64,000 bases of DNA from Xestospongia bergquistia (Eukaryota; Porifera; Demospongiae; Haplosclerida; Petrosiidae). The stretch is taken from positions 2,730,501 to 2,794,500 of the forward strand of contig OZ014412.1 in the NCBI GenBank assembly GCA_963965975.1. The letters are read 5' to 3'. Under the pieces are notes generated by a model. That model was not told the DNA's origin. It was given only the letters and a program-made list of their open reading frames with translations, and ran no database searches. Shown piece by piece: positions 37,687 to 52,473 of this stretch; the first letter of the stretch is position 1, and the number at the start of each line of letters is the position of its first letter. A program made the translations under genes and the position numbers.

Positions 37687-40600
37687 TATATTATATATTA
37701 TATAATATATATATATGATTATTATATCATATATATGGTGCATCATGGCATTGGGTAGTTTTTTTTTTGTTTGACACAATTGAATGCCAAATTTTCAATG
37801 ATCTACAAATCTTTATTGGGGTTTATGAAATCAAATACTTTTACAAAGAATTTCAATATTTTTAAAATGATGTGACAAATATGTTTGACAGACTGAATGT
37901 GCATTAATATAATTTTTCATACAATTATTCTAATAAATGAGGTAAATTATCAAGATTTATAAAATAATTATACTCGTTATTAATTGTAGTTGTACACGGA
38001 AACATAATAAAGAACAATATATGTGAAAGTAAATAAAGTATTATAAAAGCTAAATGTGTTTACTTAAATAATTTTCTTTTCTTAGAAACAGATTATGAAA
38101 CTTTCCAGTCATTGGCAAGTAGTCTTGACTTACTATTCCCAGCAAGTACATCCATTTCTGTCACTCCTTCTTCGATTGACATTTTGTCTACTAAGGTCAC
38201 AACTACTCCAACTGTTATTCTAGGTAAATTCTATTAACCTGACTGCAAGTTAATTTTGATAATGGCATTACAGAAAATAGTTTACAGAAATGTATACATT
38301 ATAGTTTGCACAGAATCCCATCATTGATTTTGTACAGGACTTTTTGTTGATGAATTTCATGAATGTTGATATAGAAAAGTTCATTTGTTTGCCATTTTTC
38401 TTCACATCAGCCATTTTATATGGATGATTTATCACATGATATGAAGAGATTATGATAACATGATTGCCATTTCATAGATTACCACCCCAAACTTATTTTG
38501 TTTTAATTAATTAGTCATAAATGTTAATAGCACTGAACACATTTTTAAAGATGTTCAAAAGTTGCTTTTATAGTTTAAATATTGCTCTTTACAATTAATT
38601 TCCTAATTTCAATAGGATCTGGAATGGGATCAAAATATTTGACTTTCCTAAATCTTGGCTCACAAACTAATACATTTAGAAATGTTGATGATGGTACTAT
38701 AGCAGTTCAACTTCCTTCTACATTTAATATAGGAAAAAACTCTTACTATACTCTTTATGTAAGATTTATTACAGCTTTTGTGATATTTACTTTGATTTAG
38801 ATAAGCTCAAATGGTTTGCTTAGTTTTGGGACACCATTTACAAGCTATTCCCCAGCATCATTCCCAATCTCTGCAGTAGTAATAGCTCCATTTTGGGATG
38901 ATATCAGATTGACATATACAGGAATAGTTGAGTATGGCATTGTCACTTCAACCAGTACATCAAATGTCATCAATAAAGTGGAAGCATTTTTGAAACTAAA
39001 CAAAAATGTTGATTTGGAATTGGATTGGGTTATGGTAGCAAAATGGGTAAATGTTTGTCCATTTGGAAACATCTATTGTTCTCAGGTAAATTATTATATA
39101 CATCTAAAACAGACGTTACTATTTTTTTATTATAGACAAACACTTTCCAGGTTGTGGTTGCATCTCAAGGATCAACTTCTTACGCTATTTTTACTTACAA
39201 ATGTAATCTTCTGCGATGGAGTCGTCTCAATACAGCAATTGGTTACAGTGCTGGCTCTGACAATTTTGCAAACCATCCATTATCAAAAGTATCAAGAGTT
39301 ACAGACATTGACTGTCTCAATTACCCATCATCTGTGTGGTCAAATGTGATTTATAATCTGAATGAAGGTAAAATTTCAATAAGATAAAAGATGTCCATCA
39401 AGTATGTGTTCTGTACATGGGAACATATGCAGAAGACTTCAATTATACAGAAGACCAAATAATTAGAGCAAGTGATCTGGCATGCTTGCATTCTACAGCA
39501 ATTCATGATTGTTATGGCCACTATTAGTTATATTTTGATATTGATGTTGATATTGTAGTGATATAGATGAATTTGATGCCTTCATGCTTCTCCTTCCTTT
39601 CCTGTAACTAACCAAAATATTACAAAAAAAATGTGCTTACTTGAATAACTTTCTTTCTTAGAAATAGATTTTGAACCTTTCCAATCATCAACAAATAGTC
39701 TTACAATGTTATTCCCAGTGAGTACATCCATTTCTTCTTCAATTGACATTTTGTCTGCTATGGCCACACCTACTCCGACTAATATTCTAGGTAAATTCTA
39801 TTAATGAATGCTTATACATATTTTATGCTTACAAATAACAAGTATGTAATGTAAGTATAAGCACACACACACACACACACATATGTAAATGTATAATTAG
39901 TTGTTTGTTGTATTGCAAGTAATGCTTTGTTTAGTACCTGACTGCAAGTTAAATTTGATAATGTCATTACAGAAATAGTTTTATGAGCTAGGCAGAAATA
40001 TATACATATATACGTCTTCAAAACATTTGAGTTGTCCTTGAGCATGTATTGAAAAGATTTTTTCATTTCAAATATCCTCAATTCTGCTTCTTTATTTAGA
40101 CACATTTAATGATTCAATTACAAGACAAGTGTACCTTTTTGTACATAGATATTAAACTGATGATATGTGTTATATATATATATATAATATATATTAGAAC
40201 AGAATTAAAGGACAAAAGAACAGAGCTCTCGCTGTCTGACGATCGCATAACACGTGAAACTCGGAGTAACAGCAACACAGCGAGAGCTCTGTTCTTTTGT
40301 CCTTTAATTCTGTTCTAACCGGCTCTGTCTAAAACGACATCGAGCACTCTTCAACAGACTTAGATACTTCAGTATAACATATATTATATATATTATATGA
40401 TATATATATATATATATATGATTATTATGTCATATATATGGTGCATCATGGCATTGGGTAGTTTATTTTGGTTTGACATAATTGAATGTCAAATTTTCAA
40501 TGATCTACAAATCTTTATTGGGGTTTATGAAATCAAATACTTTTACAAAGAATTCCAATATTTTTAAAGTGATGTTACAAATATGTTTGGACAGACAGAA

Positions 40601-41292
40601 TGTGCATTAATATAATTTTTCATACAATTATCCTAATAAATAAGGTAAATTATCAAGATTCATAAAATTATTATACTCGTTATTAATTGTAGTTGTACAC
40701 GGAAACAACAATATATGTGAAAGTAAATAAAGTATTATAAAAGCAAAATGTGTTTACTTAAATAATTTTCTTTTCTTAGAAACAAATTTTGAAACTTCCC
40801 AGTCATTGACAAGTAGTCTTGACTTACAATTCCCAGCGAGTACATCCATTTCTGTCACTCTTTCTTCAATTGATATTTTGTCTACTAAGGTCACAACTAC
40901 TCCAACTGTTATTCTAGGTAAATTCTATTAATGAATGCTTATACATATTCTATACTTGCAAATAACAAGTATATAATGTAAGTATAAGCACACACACACA
41001 CATATGTATATGTATAATTAGTTGTTTGTTGTATTGCAAGTAATGCTTTGTTTAGTACCTGACTACAAATTAAATTTGATAATGTCATTACAGAAATAGT
41101 TTTATGAGCTAGGCAGAAATATATACATATATACGTCTTCAAAACATTTGAGTTGTCCTTGAGCTTGTATTAAAAAGACTTTTTTTTGTTGTTTCAAATA
41201 TCCTCATTTCTCCTTCATTTAGACACATTTAATGATTCAATTACAAGACAAGTGTACTTTTTTGTACATAGATATTAAACTGATGATATGTG

Positions 41293-41339
<47 letters not shown>

Positions 41340-44098
41340 TATATAATGCATTATGACATTGGGTAGTTTTTTGGTGTTTGACATAATTGAATGTCAAATT
41401 TACAATGATCTACAACTCTTTATTGGGGTTTATGAAATCAAAAACTTTTACAAAGAATTTCAATATTTTTAAAGTGATGTGACAAAAATATGTTTGGACA
41501 GACTGAATATGCATTAATATAATTTTTCGTGCAATTATCCTAATAAATAAGGTAAATTATCAAGATTCATAAAATAATTATACTCGTTATTAATTGTAGT
41601 TGTACATGGAAACATAATAAACAACAATATATGTGAAAGTAAATAAATTATTATAAGAGCAAAATGCGTTTATTAAATAATTTTCTTATCTTAGAAACAA
41701 ATTTTGAAACTTCCCAGTCATTGGCAAGTAGTCTTGATTTTCTATTCCCAACGAGTACATCCATTTCTGTCACTCTTTCTTCAATTGATATTTTGTCTAC
41801 TAAGGTCACAACTACTCCAACTGTTATTCTAGGTAAGTTCTATTAATGAATGCTTATACATATTCTATACTTGCAAATAACAAGTATGTAATGTAAGTAT
41901 AAGCACACACACACGCACATATACATATGTATATGTATAATTAGTTGTTTGTTGTATTGCAAATAATGCTTTGTTTAGTACCTGACTGCAAGTTAAATTT
42001 GATAATGTCATTATATAAGTAGTTTTATGAGCTAGGCAGAAATATATACATATATACGTCTTCAAAACATTTGAGTTGTCCTTGAGCATGTATTGAAAAG
42101 ATTTTTTCATTTCAAATATCCTCAATTCTGCTACTTTATTTAGACACATTTAATGATTCAATTACAAGACAAGTGTACCTTTTTGTACATAGATATTAAA
42201 CTGATGATATGTGTTATATATATATATATAATATATATTATATATATATATATAATATTATATATTATATGATATTTATATATATATATATGATTATTAT
42301 ATCATATATATGGTGCATCATTGCATTGGGTAGTTTTTTTTGTTTGAATGTCAAATTTTCAATGATCTACAAATCTTTATTGGGGTTTATGAAATCAAAT
42401 ACTTTTACAAAGAATTTCAATATTTTTAAAGTGATGTGACAAATATGTTTGGACAGACTGAATGTGCATTAATATAATTTTTCATACAATTATCCTAATA
42501 AATAAGGTAAATTATCAAGATTCATAAAATAATTATACTCGTTATTAATTGTAGTTGTACATGGAAACATAATAAACAACAATATATGTGAAAGTAAATA
42601 TAGTATTATATGAGCAAAATGTGTTTACCTAAATAATTTTCTTAGAAACAAATTTTGAAACTTCCCAGTCATTGGCAAGTAGTCTTGATTTACTATTCCC
42701 AGCGAGTACATCCATTTCTGTCACTCTTTCTTCAATTGATATTTTGTCTACTAAGGTCACAACTACTCCAACTGTTATTCTAGGTAAATACTATTAATGA
42801 ATGCTTATACATATTCTATACTTGCAAATAACAAGTATGTAATGTAAGTATAAGCACACACACACACATATGTATATGTATAATTAGTTGTTTGTTGTAT
42901 TGCAAGTAATGCTTTGTTTAGTACCTGACTGCAAATTAAATTTGATAATGTCACTACAGAAATAGTTTTATGAGCTAGGCAGAAATATATACATATATAC
43001 GTCTTCAAAACAGTTGAGTTGTCCTTGAGCTTGCATTGAAAAAACTCTTTTTTCATTTCAAATATCCTCACTTTTGCTTCTTCATTTAGACACATTTAAT
43101 GATTCAATTACAAGACAAGTGTACCTTTTTTTACATAGATATTAAACTGACGATATTTATTATATATATATATATTATACATATATATTATATAATATAT
43201 ATATATGTTTATTATATCATATATATATATTTAATAGTGCATTATGACATTGGGAAGTTTTTTTGCTTTGACATAATTGAATGTCAAATTTTCAATGATC
43301 TACAAATCTTTATTGTGGTTTATGAAATCAAATACTTTTACAAAGAATTTCAATATTTTTAAAGTGACGTGACAAAAATGTTTGGACAGACTGAATGTGC
43401 ATTAATATAATTTTTCATACAATTATCCTAATAAATAAGGTAAATTATCAAGATTCATAAAATAATTATACTCGTTATTAATTGTAGTCGTACATGGAAA
43501 CATAATAAAGAACAATATATGTGAAAGTAAATAAAGTATTATAAAAGCAAAATGTGTTTACTTAAATAATTTTCTTTTCTTAGAAACAAATTTTGAAACT
43601 TCCCAGTCATTAGCATATAGTCTTGACTTACTATTCCCAGCGAGTACATCCATTTCTGTCACTCCTTCTTCAATTGATATTTTGTCTACTAAGGTCACAA
43701 CTACTCCAACTGTTATTCTAGGTAAATACTATTAACGAATGCTTATACATATTCTATACTTGCAAATAACAAGTATATAATGTAAGTATAAGCACACACA
43801 CACACACATATGTATATGTATAATTAGTTGTTTGTTGTATTGCAAGTAATGCTTTGTTTAGTACCTGACTACAAATTAAATTTGATAATGTCACTACAGA
43901 AATAGTTTTATGAGCTAGGCAGAAATATATACATATATATGTCTTCAAAACATTTGAGTTGTTCTTGAGCTTGTATTGAAAAGACTCTTATTTGTTGTTT
44001 CAAATATCCTCATTTTTGCTTCATTTAGACACATTTAATGATTCAATTACAAGACAAGTGTACTTCTTTGTACATACATATTAAACTGATGATATGTG

Positions 44099-44145
<47 letters not shown>

Positions 44146-45689
44146 TATATTATATATTATATAATATATATATATGATTATTATATCATATATATTGTGC
44201 ATCATGGCATTGGGTAGTTTTTTTTTGGTTTGACACAATTCAATGCCAAATTTTCAATGATCTACAAATCTTTATTGGGGTTTATGAAATCAAATACTTT
44301 TACAAAGAATTTCAATATTTTTAAAGTGATGTGACAAATATGTTTGGACAGACTGAATGTGCATTAATATAATTTTTCATACAATTATCCTAATAAATAA
44401 GGTAAATTATCAAGATTCATAAAATAATTATACTCGTTATTAATTGTAGTCATACATGGAAACATAATAAACAACAATATATGTGAAAGTAAATAAATTA
44501 TTATAAGAGCAAAATGCGTTTATTAAATAATTTTCTTATCTTAGAAACAAATTTTGAAACTTCCCAGTCATTGGCAAGTAGTCTTGATTTACTATTCCCA
44601 ACGAGTACATCCATTTCTGTCACTCTTTCTTCAATTGATATTTTGTCTACTAAGGTCACAACTACTCCAACTGTTATTCTAGGTAAATACTATTAATGAA
44701 TGCTTATACATATTCTATACTTGCAAATAACAAGTATGTAATGTAAGTATAAGCACACACACACACATATGTATATGTATAATTAGTTGTTTGTTGTATT
44801 GCAAGTAATGCTTTGTTTAGTACCTGACTGCAAATTAAATTTGATAATGTCACTACAGAAATAGTTTTATGAGCTAGGCAGAAATATATACATATATACG
44901 TCTTCAAAACATTTGAGTTGTCCTTGAGCTTGCATTGAAAAAACTCTTTTTTCATTTCAAATATCCTCACTTTTGCTTCTTCATTTAGACACATTTAATG
45001 ATTCAATTACAAGACAAGTGTACCTTTTTTTACATAGATATTAAACTGACGATATTTATTATATATATATATATTATACATATATATTATATAATATATA
45101 TATATGTTTATTATATCATATATATATATTTAATAGTGCATTATGACATTGGGAAGTTTTTTTGCTTTGACATAATTGAATGTCAAATTTTCAATGATCT
45201 ACAAATCTTTATTGGGGTTTATGAAATCAAAGACTTTTACAAAGAATTTCAATATTTTTAAAGTGATGTGACAAATATGTTTGGACAGACTGAATGTGCA
45301 TTAATATAATTTTTCATACAATTATCCTAATAAATAAGGTAAATTATCAAGATTCATAAAATAATTATACTCGTTATTAATTGTAGTCGTACATGGAAAC
45401 GTAATAAACAACAATATATCTGAAAGTAAATAAAGTATTATAAAAGCAAAATGTGTTTACTTAAATAATTTTCTTTTCTTAGAAACAAATTTTGAAACTT
45501 CCCAGTCATTGGCAAATAGTCTTGACTTACTATTCCCAGCGAGTACGTCACTTTCTGTCACTCCTTCTTCAATTGATATTTTGTCTACTAAGGTCACAAC
45601 TACTCCAACTGTTATTCTAGGTAAATACTATTAATGAATGCTTATACATATTCTATACTTGCAAATAACAAGTATGTAATGTAAGTATA

Positions 45690-45724
<35 letters not shown>

Positions 45725-48700
45725 GTATATGTATAATTAGTTGTTTGTTGTATTGCAAGTAATGCTTTGTTTAGTACCTGACTACAAATTAAATTTGATA
45801 ATGTCACTACAGAAATAGTTTTATGAGCTAGGCAGAAATATATACATATATACGTCTTCAAAACATTTGAGTTGTCCTTGAGCTTGTATTGAAAAAACTC
45901 TTTTTTCATTTCAAATATCCTCACTTTTGCTTCTTCATTTAGACACATTTAATGATTCAATTACAAGACAAGTGTACCTTTTTTTACATAGATATTAAAC
46001 TGACGATATTTATTATATATATATATTTTATACATATATATTATATAATATATATATATGTTTATTATATCATATATATATATTTAATAGTGCATTATGA
46101 CATTGGGAAGTTTTTTTGCTTTGACATAATTGAATGTCAAATTTTCAATGATCTACAAATCTTTATTGGGGTTTATGAAATCAAAGACTTTTACAAAGAA
46201 TTTCAATATTTTTAAAGTGATGTGACAAATATGTTTGGACAGACTGAATGTGCATTAATATAATTTTTCATACAATTATCCTAATAAATAAGGTAAATTA
46301 TCAAGATTCATAAAATAATTATACTCGTTATTAATTGTAGTCGTACATGGAAACATAATAAAGAACAATATATGTGAAAGTAAATAAAGTATTATAAAAG
46401 CAAAATGTGTTTACTTAAATAATTTTCTTTTCTTAGAAACAAATTTTGAAACTTCCCAGTCATTGGCAAATAGTCTTGACTTACTATTCCCAGCGAGTAC
46501 GTCACTTTCTGTCACTCCTTCTTCAATTGATATTTTGTCTACTAAGGTCACAACTACTCCAACTGTTATTCTAGGTAAATTCTATTAATGAATGCTTATA
46601 CATATTCTATACTTGCAAATAACAAGTATGTAATGTAAGTATAAGCACACACACACACACACACACACACATATGTATATGTATAATTAGTTGTTTGTTG
46701 TATTGCAAGTAATGCTTTGTTTAGTGCCTGACTACAAATTAAATTTGATAATGTCACTACAGAAATAGTTTTATGGGCTAGGCAGAAATATATACATATA
46801 TACGTCTTCAAAACATTTGAGTTGTCCTTGAGCTTGTATAGAAAAGACTCTTTTTTGTTGTTGTTTCAAATATCCTCATTTCTGCTTCATTTAGACACAT
46901 TTAATGATTCAATTACAAGACATGTGTACTTTTTTGTACATAGATATTAAACTGATGATATGTGTTATATATATATATATATATATATATATACTGAAGT
47001 ATCTCAGTCTGTTGAAGAGTGCTCGATGTCGTTAGACAGAGCGGGTTAGAACAGAATTAAAGGACAAAAGAAATGAGCTCTCGCTCTGTTGCTGTTACTC
47101 CGAGTTTCACGCGTTATGCGTTCGTCAGACAGCTGGATACTACTCTGTTTGCAGGCTTGTTATATAGCATCGAGGTGTTAACTATGTCTTATCCCTAGAG
47201 AAATGTTCTAAATAGTACTTGTTTTCGTGTTGGCATTTTGAAACGAGTTCGGATCTTTTATTCAGGGTGGTGGTTTTGTCGGCGTTGATGATAGAGAGCT
47301 TTTCCGTTAGGCAAAGGTCGCACCGCTTTGTTATGTTGGAGTGGGCTTGTGCCCTTCGGTTTATTGACCAGGTAATTTTGAATTCCTTACCTTTTTTCTT
47401 CAATTGCCTAATGTACTTCGATAGTTCCGTGCTATTTCCGTATTTCTCGTGCCTAATTGATTGCATGTGGTTGGAATATCTCTGCTTGAAGGCGTGTTCG
47501 GTTAGGCCTATGTACACCTTTTTCTCATTTCTTCTCATGTTTTCGACTTCTGCATTGTAGATGATGTTATTGGACTGGCATTCGCCGTTTAGTGGGCATA
47601 GGTCTTTTTTTCGGCAGTTGCAGGGTTTCTGCGTGCTCGTGCTGGTGTCCATTGAGACCTCATTATTGTGTGCCTTGATGATGTTGGCTAGGTTTGGCAT
47701 GCAGCTGTAGCTGACCTTAACAGTGTTTTTGTTGAATATTTTGTGTAGCCTTGAGTTTTCCGGGAAATGCTTGGCGATCAGCTTTAGGAATTTTTGGCCT
47801 ACGTTTGTTGATACGTTTTTGCTGAATGGTGGGTTGAACCATATGATGTTGCGCTGTCGGTTACGTTTGCTCTTTTTTGGTTGCTCGTCCCTGTAATGTA
47901 GGTTTTCCGAGTAGCCGCAGGATTTGAGTGCATCTACATAGAGGGGAGCAGCTTGGTTGAAGATTTCTTTGTCATGCGAGATGTCGGAGATGCGTCTGCT
48001 GATCGAATCTGGCAGGTTCTTGATGATGTTAGGTGGGTGGTTAGACTGCTTGTGGATGTAGACTGGTTTGTCGTTCGGCTTTCTATAAGGGTAGTACTTA
48101 CCATTGTTCAAGTTTAGGGTGATGTCAAGAAAATTTACAACTTTTAGGTTGGTTTGGATGGTGATTCTGAGGCCAGTCTCTTTGAAGATCTTAGTTATAT
48201 CCTTTTTGATTTTGTCTGCTTTACTGCCTGAGATGTTTTTGAAAGCTGCTAGCCCATCGTCTCTGTACAGGCCTATCTTGCTTTTATCATACTTGTTTGC
48301 AAGGATGTTGAGTACGTAGATGCCAACCAGCTCGCAAACCAGCTCGCAAACTTCCGCTCCGTCGTAACTTCCCATCGTCACGTCAAACAGGCTGTTTCCC
48401 TCTCGTTTTATCCATGGTTTGTCTTTGTCGAAGAGTAAGGATTTCCTAGAGTGGAAGATGATTTCGGTGTCTTGCTGTGAGATTGTGATGTGCTGTTTTG
48501 CGAAATCGAGGGCTGCTTTCAGCTGGTCTTCTGAGATTGAGGGGTAGAATTCAACGATCAAAGCAGGCGAAGTGTGCTTGCTTTTATCGCCCAGGTCTCT
48601 GAACCACTCAATCACAGAGGCCGAGTTTTTCCACACAGCGAGAGCTCTGTTCTTTTGTCCTTTAATTCTGTTCTAACCCGCTCTGTCTAACGACATCGAG

Positions 48701-48734
48701 CACTCTTCAACAGACTTAGATACTTCAGTATATA

Positions 48735-48779
<45 letters not shown>

Positions 48780-49685
48780 TATATAATATATATACATGAT
48801 TATTATATCATATATATATATTATATAGTGCATTATGGCATTGGGTAGTTTTTTGGGGTTTGACATATTGAATGTCAAATTTTCAATGATCTACAAATCT
48901 TTATTGGTGTTTATGAAATCAAAGACTTTTACAAAGAATTTCAATATTTTTAAAGTGATTTGCCAAAAATATGTTTGGACAGACTGAATGTGCATTAATG
49001 TAATTTTTCATGCAATTATCCTAATAAATAAGGTAAATTATCAAGATTCATAAAATAATTATACTCGTTATTAATTGTAGTCGTACATGGAAACATAATA
49101 AACAACAATATATGTGAAAGTAAATAAAGTATTATAAAAGCAAAATGTGTTTACTTAAATAATTTTCTTATCTTAGAAACAAATTCTGAAACTTCCCAGT
49201 CATTGGGAAGTAGTCTTGACTTACTATTCCCAACGAGTACATCCATTTCTGTCACTCTTTCTTCAATTGATATTTCGTCTACTAAGGTCACAACTACTCC
49301 AACTTTTATTCTAGGTAAATAATATTAATGAATGCTTATACATATTCTATACTTGCAAATAACAAGTATATAATGTAAGTATAAACACACACACACATAT
49401 GTATATGTATAATTAGTTGTTTGTTTTATTGCAAGTAATGCTTTGTTTAGTACCTGACTACAAGTTAAATTTGATAATGTCATTACAGAAATAGTTTTAT
49501 GGGCTAGGCAAAAATATATACATATATACGTCTTCAAAACATTTGAGTTGTCCTTGAGCTTGCATTGAAAAGATTTTTTCATTTCAAATATCCTCAATTC
49601 TGCTTCTTTATTTAGACACATTTAATGATTCAATTACAAGACAAGTGTACCTTTTTGTACATAGATATTAAACTGATTATATCTG

Positions 49686-49732
<47 letters not shown>

Positions 49733-52429
49733 TATATACTGAAGTATCTAAGTCTGTTGAAGAGTGCTCGATGTTGTTTTAGACAGAGCGGGTTAGAACA
49801 GAATTAAAGGACAAAAGAACAGAGCTCTCGCTGTGTTGCTGTTACTCCGAGTTTCACGCGTTATGCGATCGTCAGACAGTTGGATACTACTCTGTTTGCA
49901 GGCTGGTTATATAGCATCGAGGTGTTAACTATGTCTTATCCCTAGAGAAATGTGTTAAATAGTACTTGTTTTCGTGTCGGCATTTTGAAACGAGTTCGGA
50001 TCTTTTATTCAGGGTGGTGGTTTTGTCGGCGTTGATGATAGAGAGCTTTTCCGTTAGGCAAAGGTCGCACCGGTTTGTTGTGTTGGAGTAGGCTTGTGCC
50101 CTTCGGTTTATTGACCAGTTAATTTTGAATTTCTCACCTTCTTTTTTCAATTGCCAAACGTACTTCGATAGTTCCGTGCTATTTCCGTATTTCTCGTGCC
50201 TAATTGATTGCATGTGGTTGGAATATCTCTGCTTGAAGGCGTGTTCGGTTAGGCCTATGTACACCTTTTTCTCATTTCTTCTCATGTTTTCGACTTCTGC
50301 ATTGTAGATGATGTTATTGGACTGGCATTCGCCGTTTAGTGGGCATAGGTCTTTTTTTCGGCAGTTGCAAGGTTTCTGCATGCGCATGCTGGTGTCCTTT
50401 GAGACCTCATTATTGTGTGCCTTAATGATGTTGGCTAGGTTTGGCATGCAGCTGTAGCTGACCTTAACAGTGTTTTTGTTGAATATTTTGTGTCGCCTTG
50501 AGTCTTCCGGGAAATGCTTGGCAATCAGCTTTAGGAATTTTTGATCTACGTTTGTTGATATGTTTTTGCCGAATGGTGGGTTGAACCATATGATGTTGCA
50601 CTGTCGGTTACGTTTGCTCTTTTTTGGTTGCTCGTCCCTGTAATGTAGGTTTTCCGAGTAGCCGCAGGATTTGAGTGCGTCTGCATAGAGGGGGGCAGCT
50701 TGGTTGAAGATTTCCTTGTCATGCGAGATGTCGGAGAAGCGTTCCTAAAGCTGATCACCAAGCATTTCCCTGAAGACTCAAGGCTACACAAAATATTCAA
50801 CGAAAACACTGTTAAGGTCAACTACAGCTGCATGCCAAACCTAGCCAACATCATCAAGGCACACAATAATGGGGTCTCAAAGGACACCAACATGCGCACG
50901 CAGAAACCCTGCAACTGCCGAAAAAAAGACCTATGCCCACTAAATGGCGAATGCCAGTCCAATAACATCATCTACAATGCAGAAGTCGAAAACATGAGAA
51001 GAAATGAGAAAAAGGTGTACATAGGCCTAACCGAACACGCCTTCAAGCAGAGATATTCCAACCACATGCAATCAATTAGGCACGAGAAATACGGAAATAG
51101 CACGGAACTATCGAAGTACATTAGGCAATTGAAGAAAAAAGGTAAGGAATTCAAAATTACCTGGTCAATAAACCGAAGGGCACAAGCCCACTCCAACATA
51201 ACAAAGCGGTGCGACCTTTGCCTAACGGAAAAGCTCTCTATCATCAACGCCGACAAAACCACCACCCTGAATAAAAGATCCGAACTCGTTTCAAAATGCC
51301 GACACGAAAACAAGTACTATTTAGCAAATTTCTCTAGGGATAAGACATAGTTAACACCTCGATGCTACATAACCAGCCTGCAAACAGAGTAGTATCCAGC
51401 TGTCTGACGAACGCATAGCGCGTGAAACTCGGAGTAACATCAACACAGCGAGAGCTCTGTTCTTTTGTCCTTTAATTCTGTTCTAATATATTATATATAT
51501 ATAAATATATAATATTATATAGTATATGACATATATATATATATGATTATTATATCATATATATGGTGCATCATGGCATTGGGTAGTTTTTTTTGGTTTG
51601 ACATAATTGAATGTCAAATTTTCAATGATCTACAAATCTTTATTGGGGTTTATGAAATCAAATACTTTTACTAAGAATTTCAATATTTTTTAAAGTGACG
51701 TGACAAAAATGTTTGGACAGACTGAATGTGCATTAATATAATTTTTCATACAATTATCCTAATAAATAAGGTAAATTATCAAGATTCATAAAATAATTAT
51801 ACTCGTTATAAATTGTAGTCGTACATGGAAACATAATAAAGAACAATATATGTGAAAGTAAATAAAGTATTATAAGGGCAAAATGTGTTTACTTAAATAA
51901 TTTTCTTTTATTAGAAACAAATTTTGAAACTTCCCAGTCATTAGCAAATAGTCTTGACTTACTATTCCCAGCGAGTACATCCATTTCTGTCACTCCTTCT
52001 TCAATTGATATTTTGTCTACTAAGGTCACAACTACTCCAACTGTTATTCTAGGTAAATACTATTAACGAATGCTTATACATATTCTATACTTGCAAATAA
52101 CAAGTATATAATGTAATATAAGCACACACACACACACATATGTATATGTATAATTAGTTGTTTGTTGTATTGCAAGTAATGCTTTGTTTAGTACCTGACT
52201 ACAAATTAAATTTGATAATGTCACTACAGAAATAGTTTTATGAGCTAGGCAGAAATATATACATATATATGTCTTCAAAACATTTGAGTTGTTCTTGAGC
52301 TTGTATTGAAAAGACTCTTATTTGTTGTTTCAAATATCCTCATTTTTGCTTCATTTAGACACATTTAATGATTCAATTACAAGACAAGTGTACTTCTTTG
52401 TACATACATATTAAACTGATGATATGTGT

Positions 52430-52473
<44 letters not shown>

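Larger units (their letters stand above)
46992..48730 (-). mobile_element. Penelope-like retroelement copy B
   Basis: Same inverted termini and internal order as copy A, inserted at the same place in the array unit (TA microsatellite). Both flanks match those of copy A, including the unusual short downstream tract gggtttgacatattgaatg. The two copies therefore descend from one insertion that was later duplicated with its host unit. Confidence 0.85.
49737..51486. mobile_element. Penelope-like element, palindromic head-to-head pair
   Basis: 49737-about 50735 is PLE sequence coding on the minus strand and about 50736-51486 is PLE sequence coding on the plus strand, so both 3' termini with hammerheads point outward. 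The junction (GAAGCGTTCCTAAAGCTGAT) is the same as in the fragment at 34.05 kb, and the right flank is also shared with that fragment. Confidence 0.8.

Noticed and set aside
47219-47560. Plus-strand frames opposite the PLE endonuclease, also at 32251, 50125 and 50972 on the other strands
   Set aside because: Antisense of the recognised GIY-YIG coding sequence.
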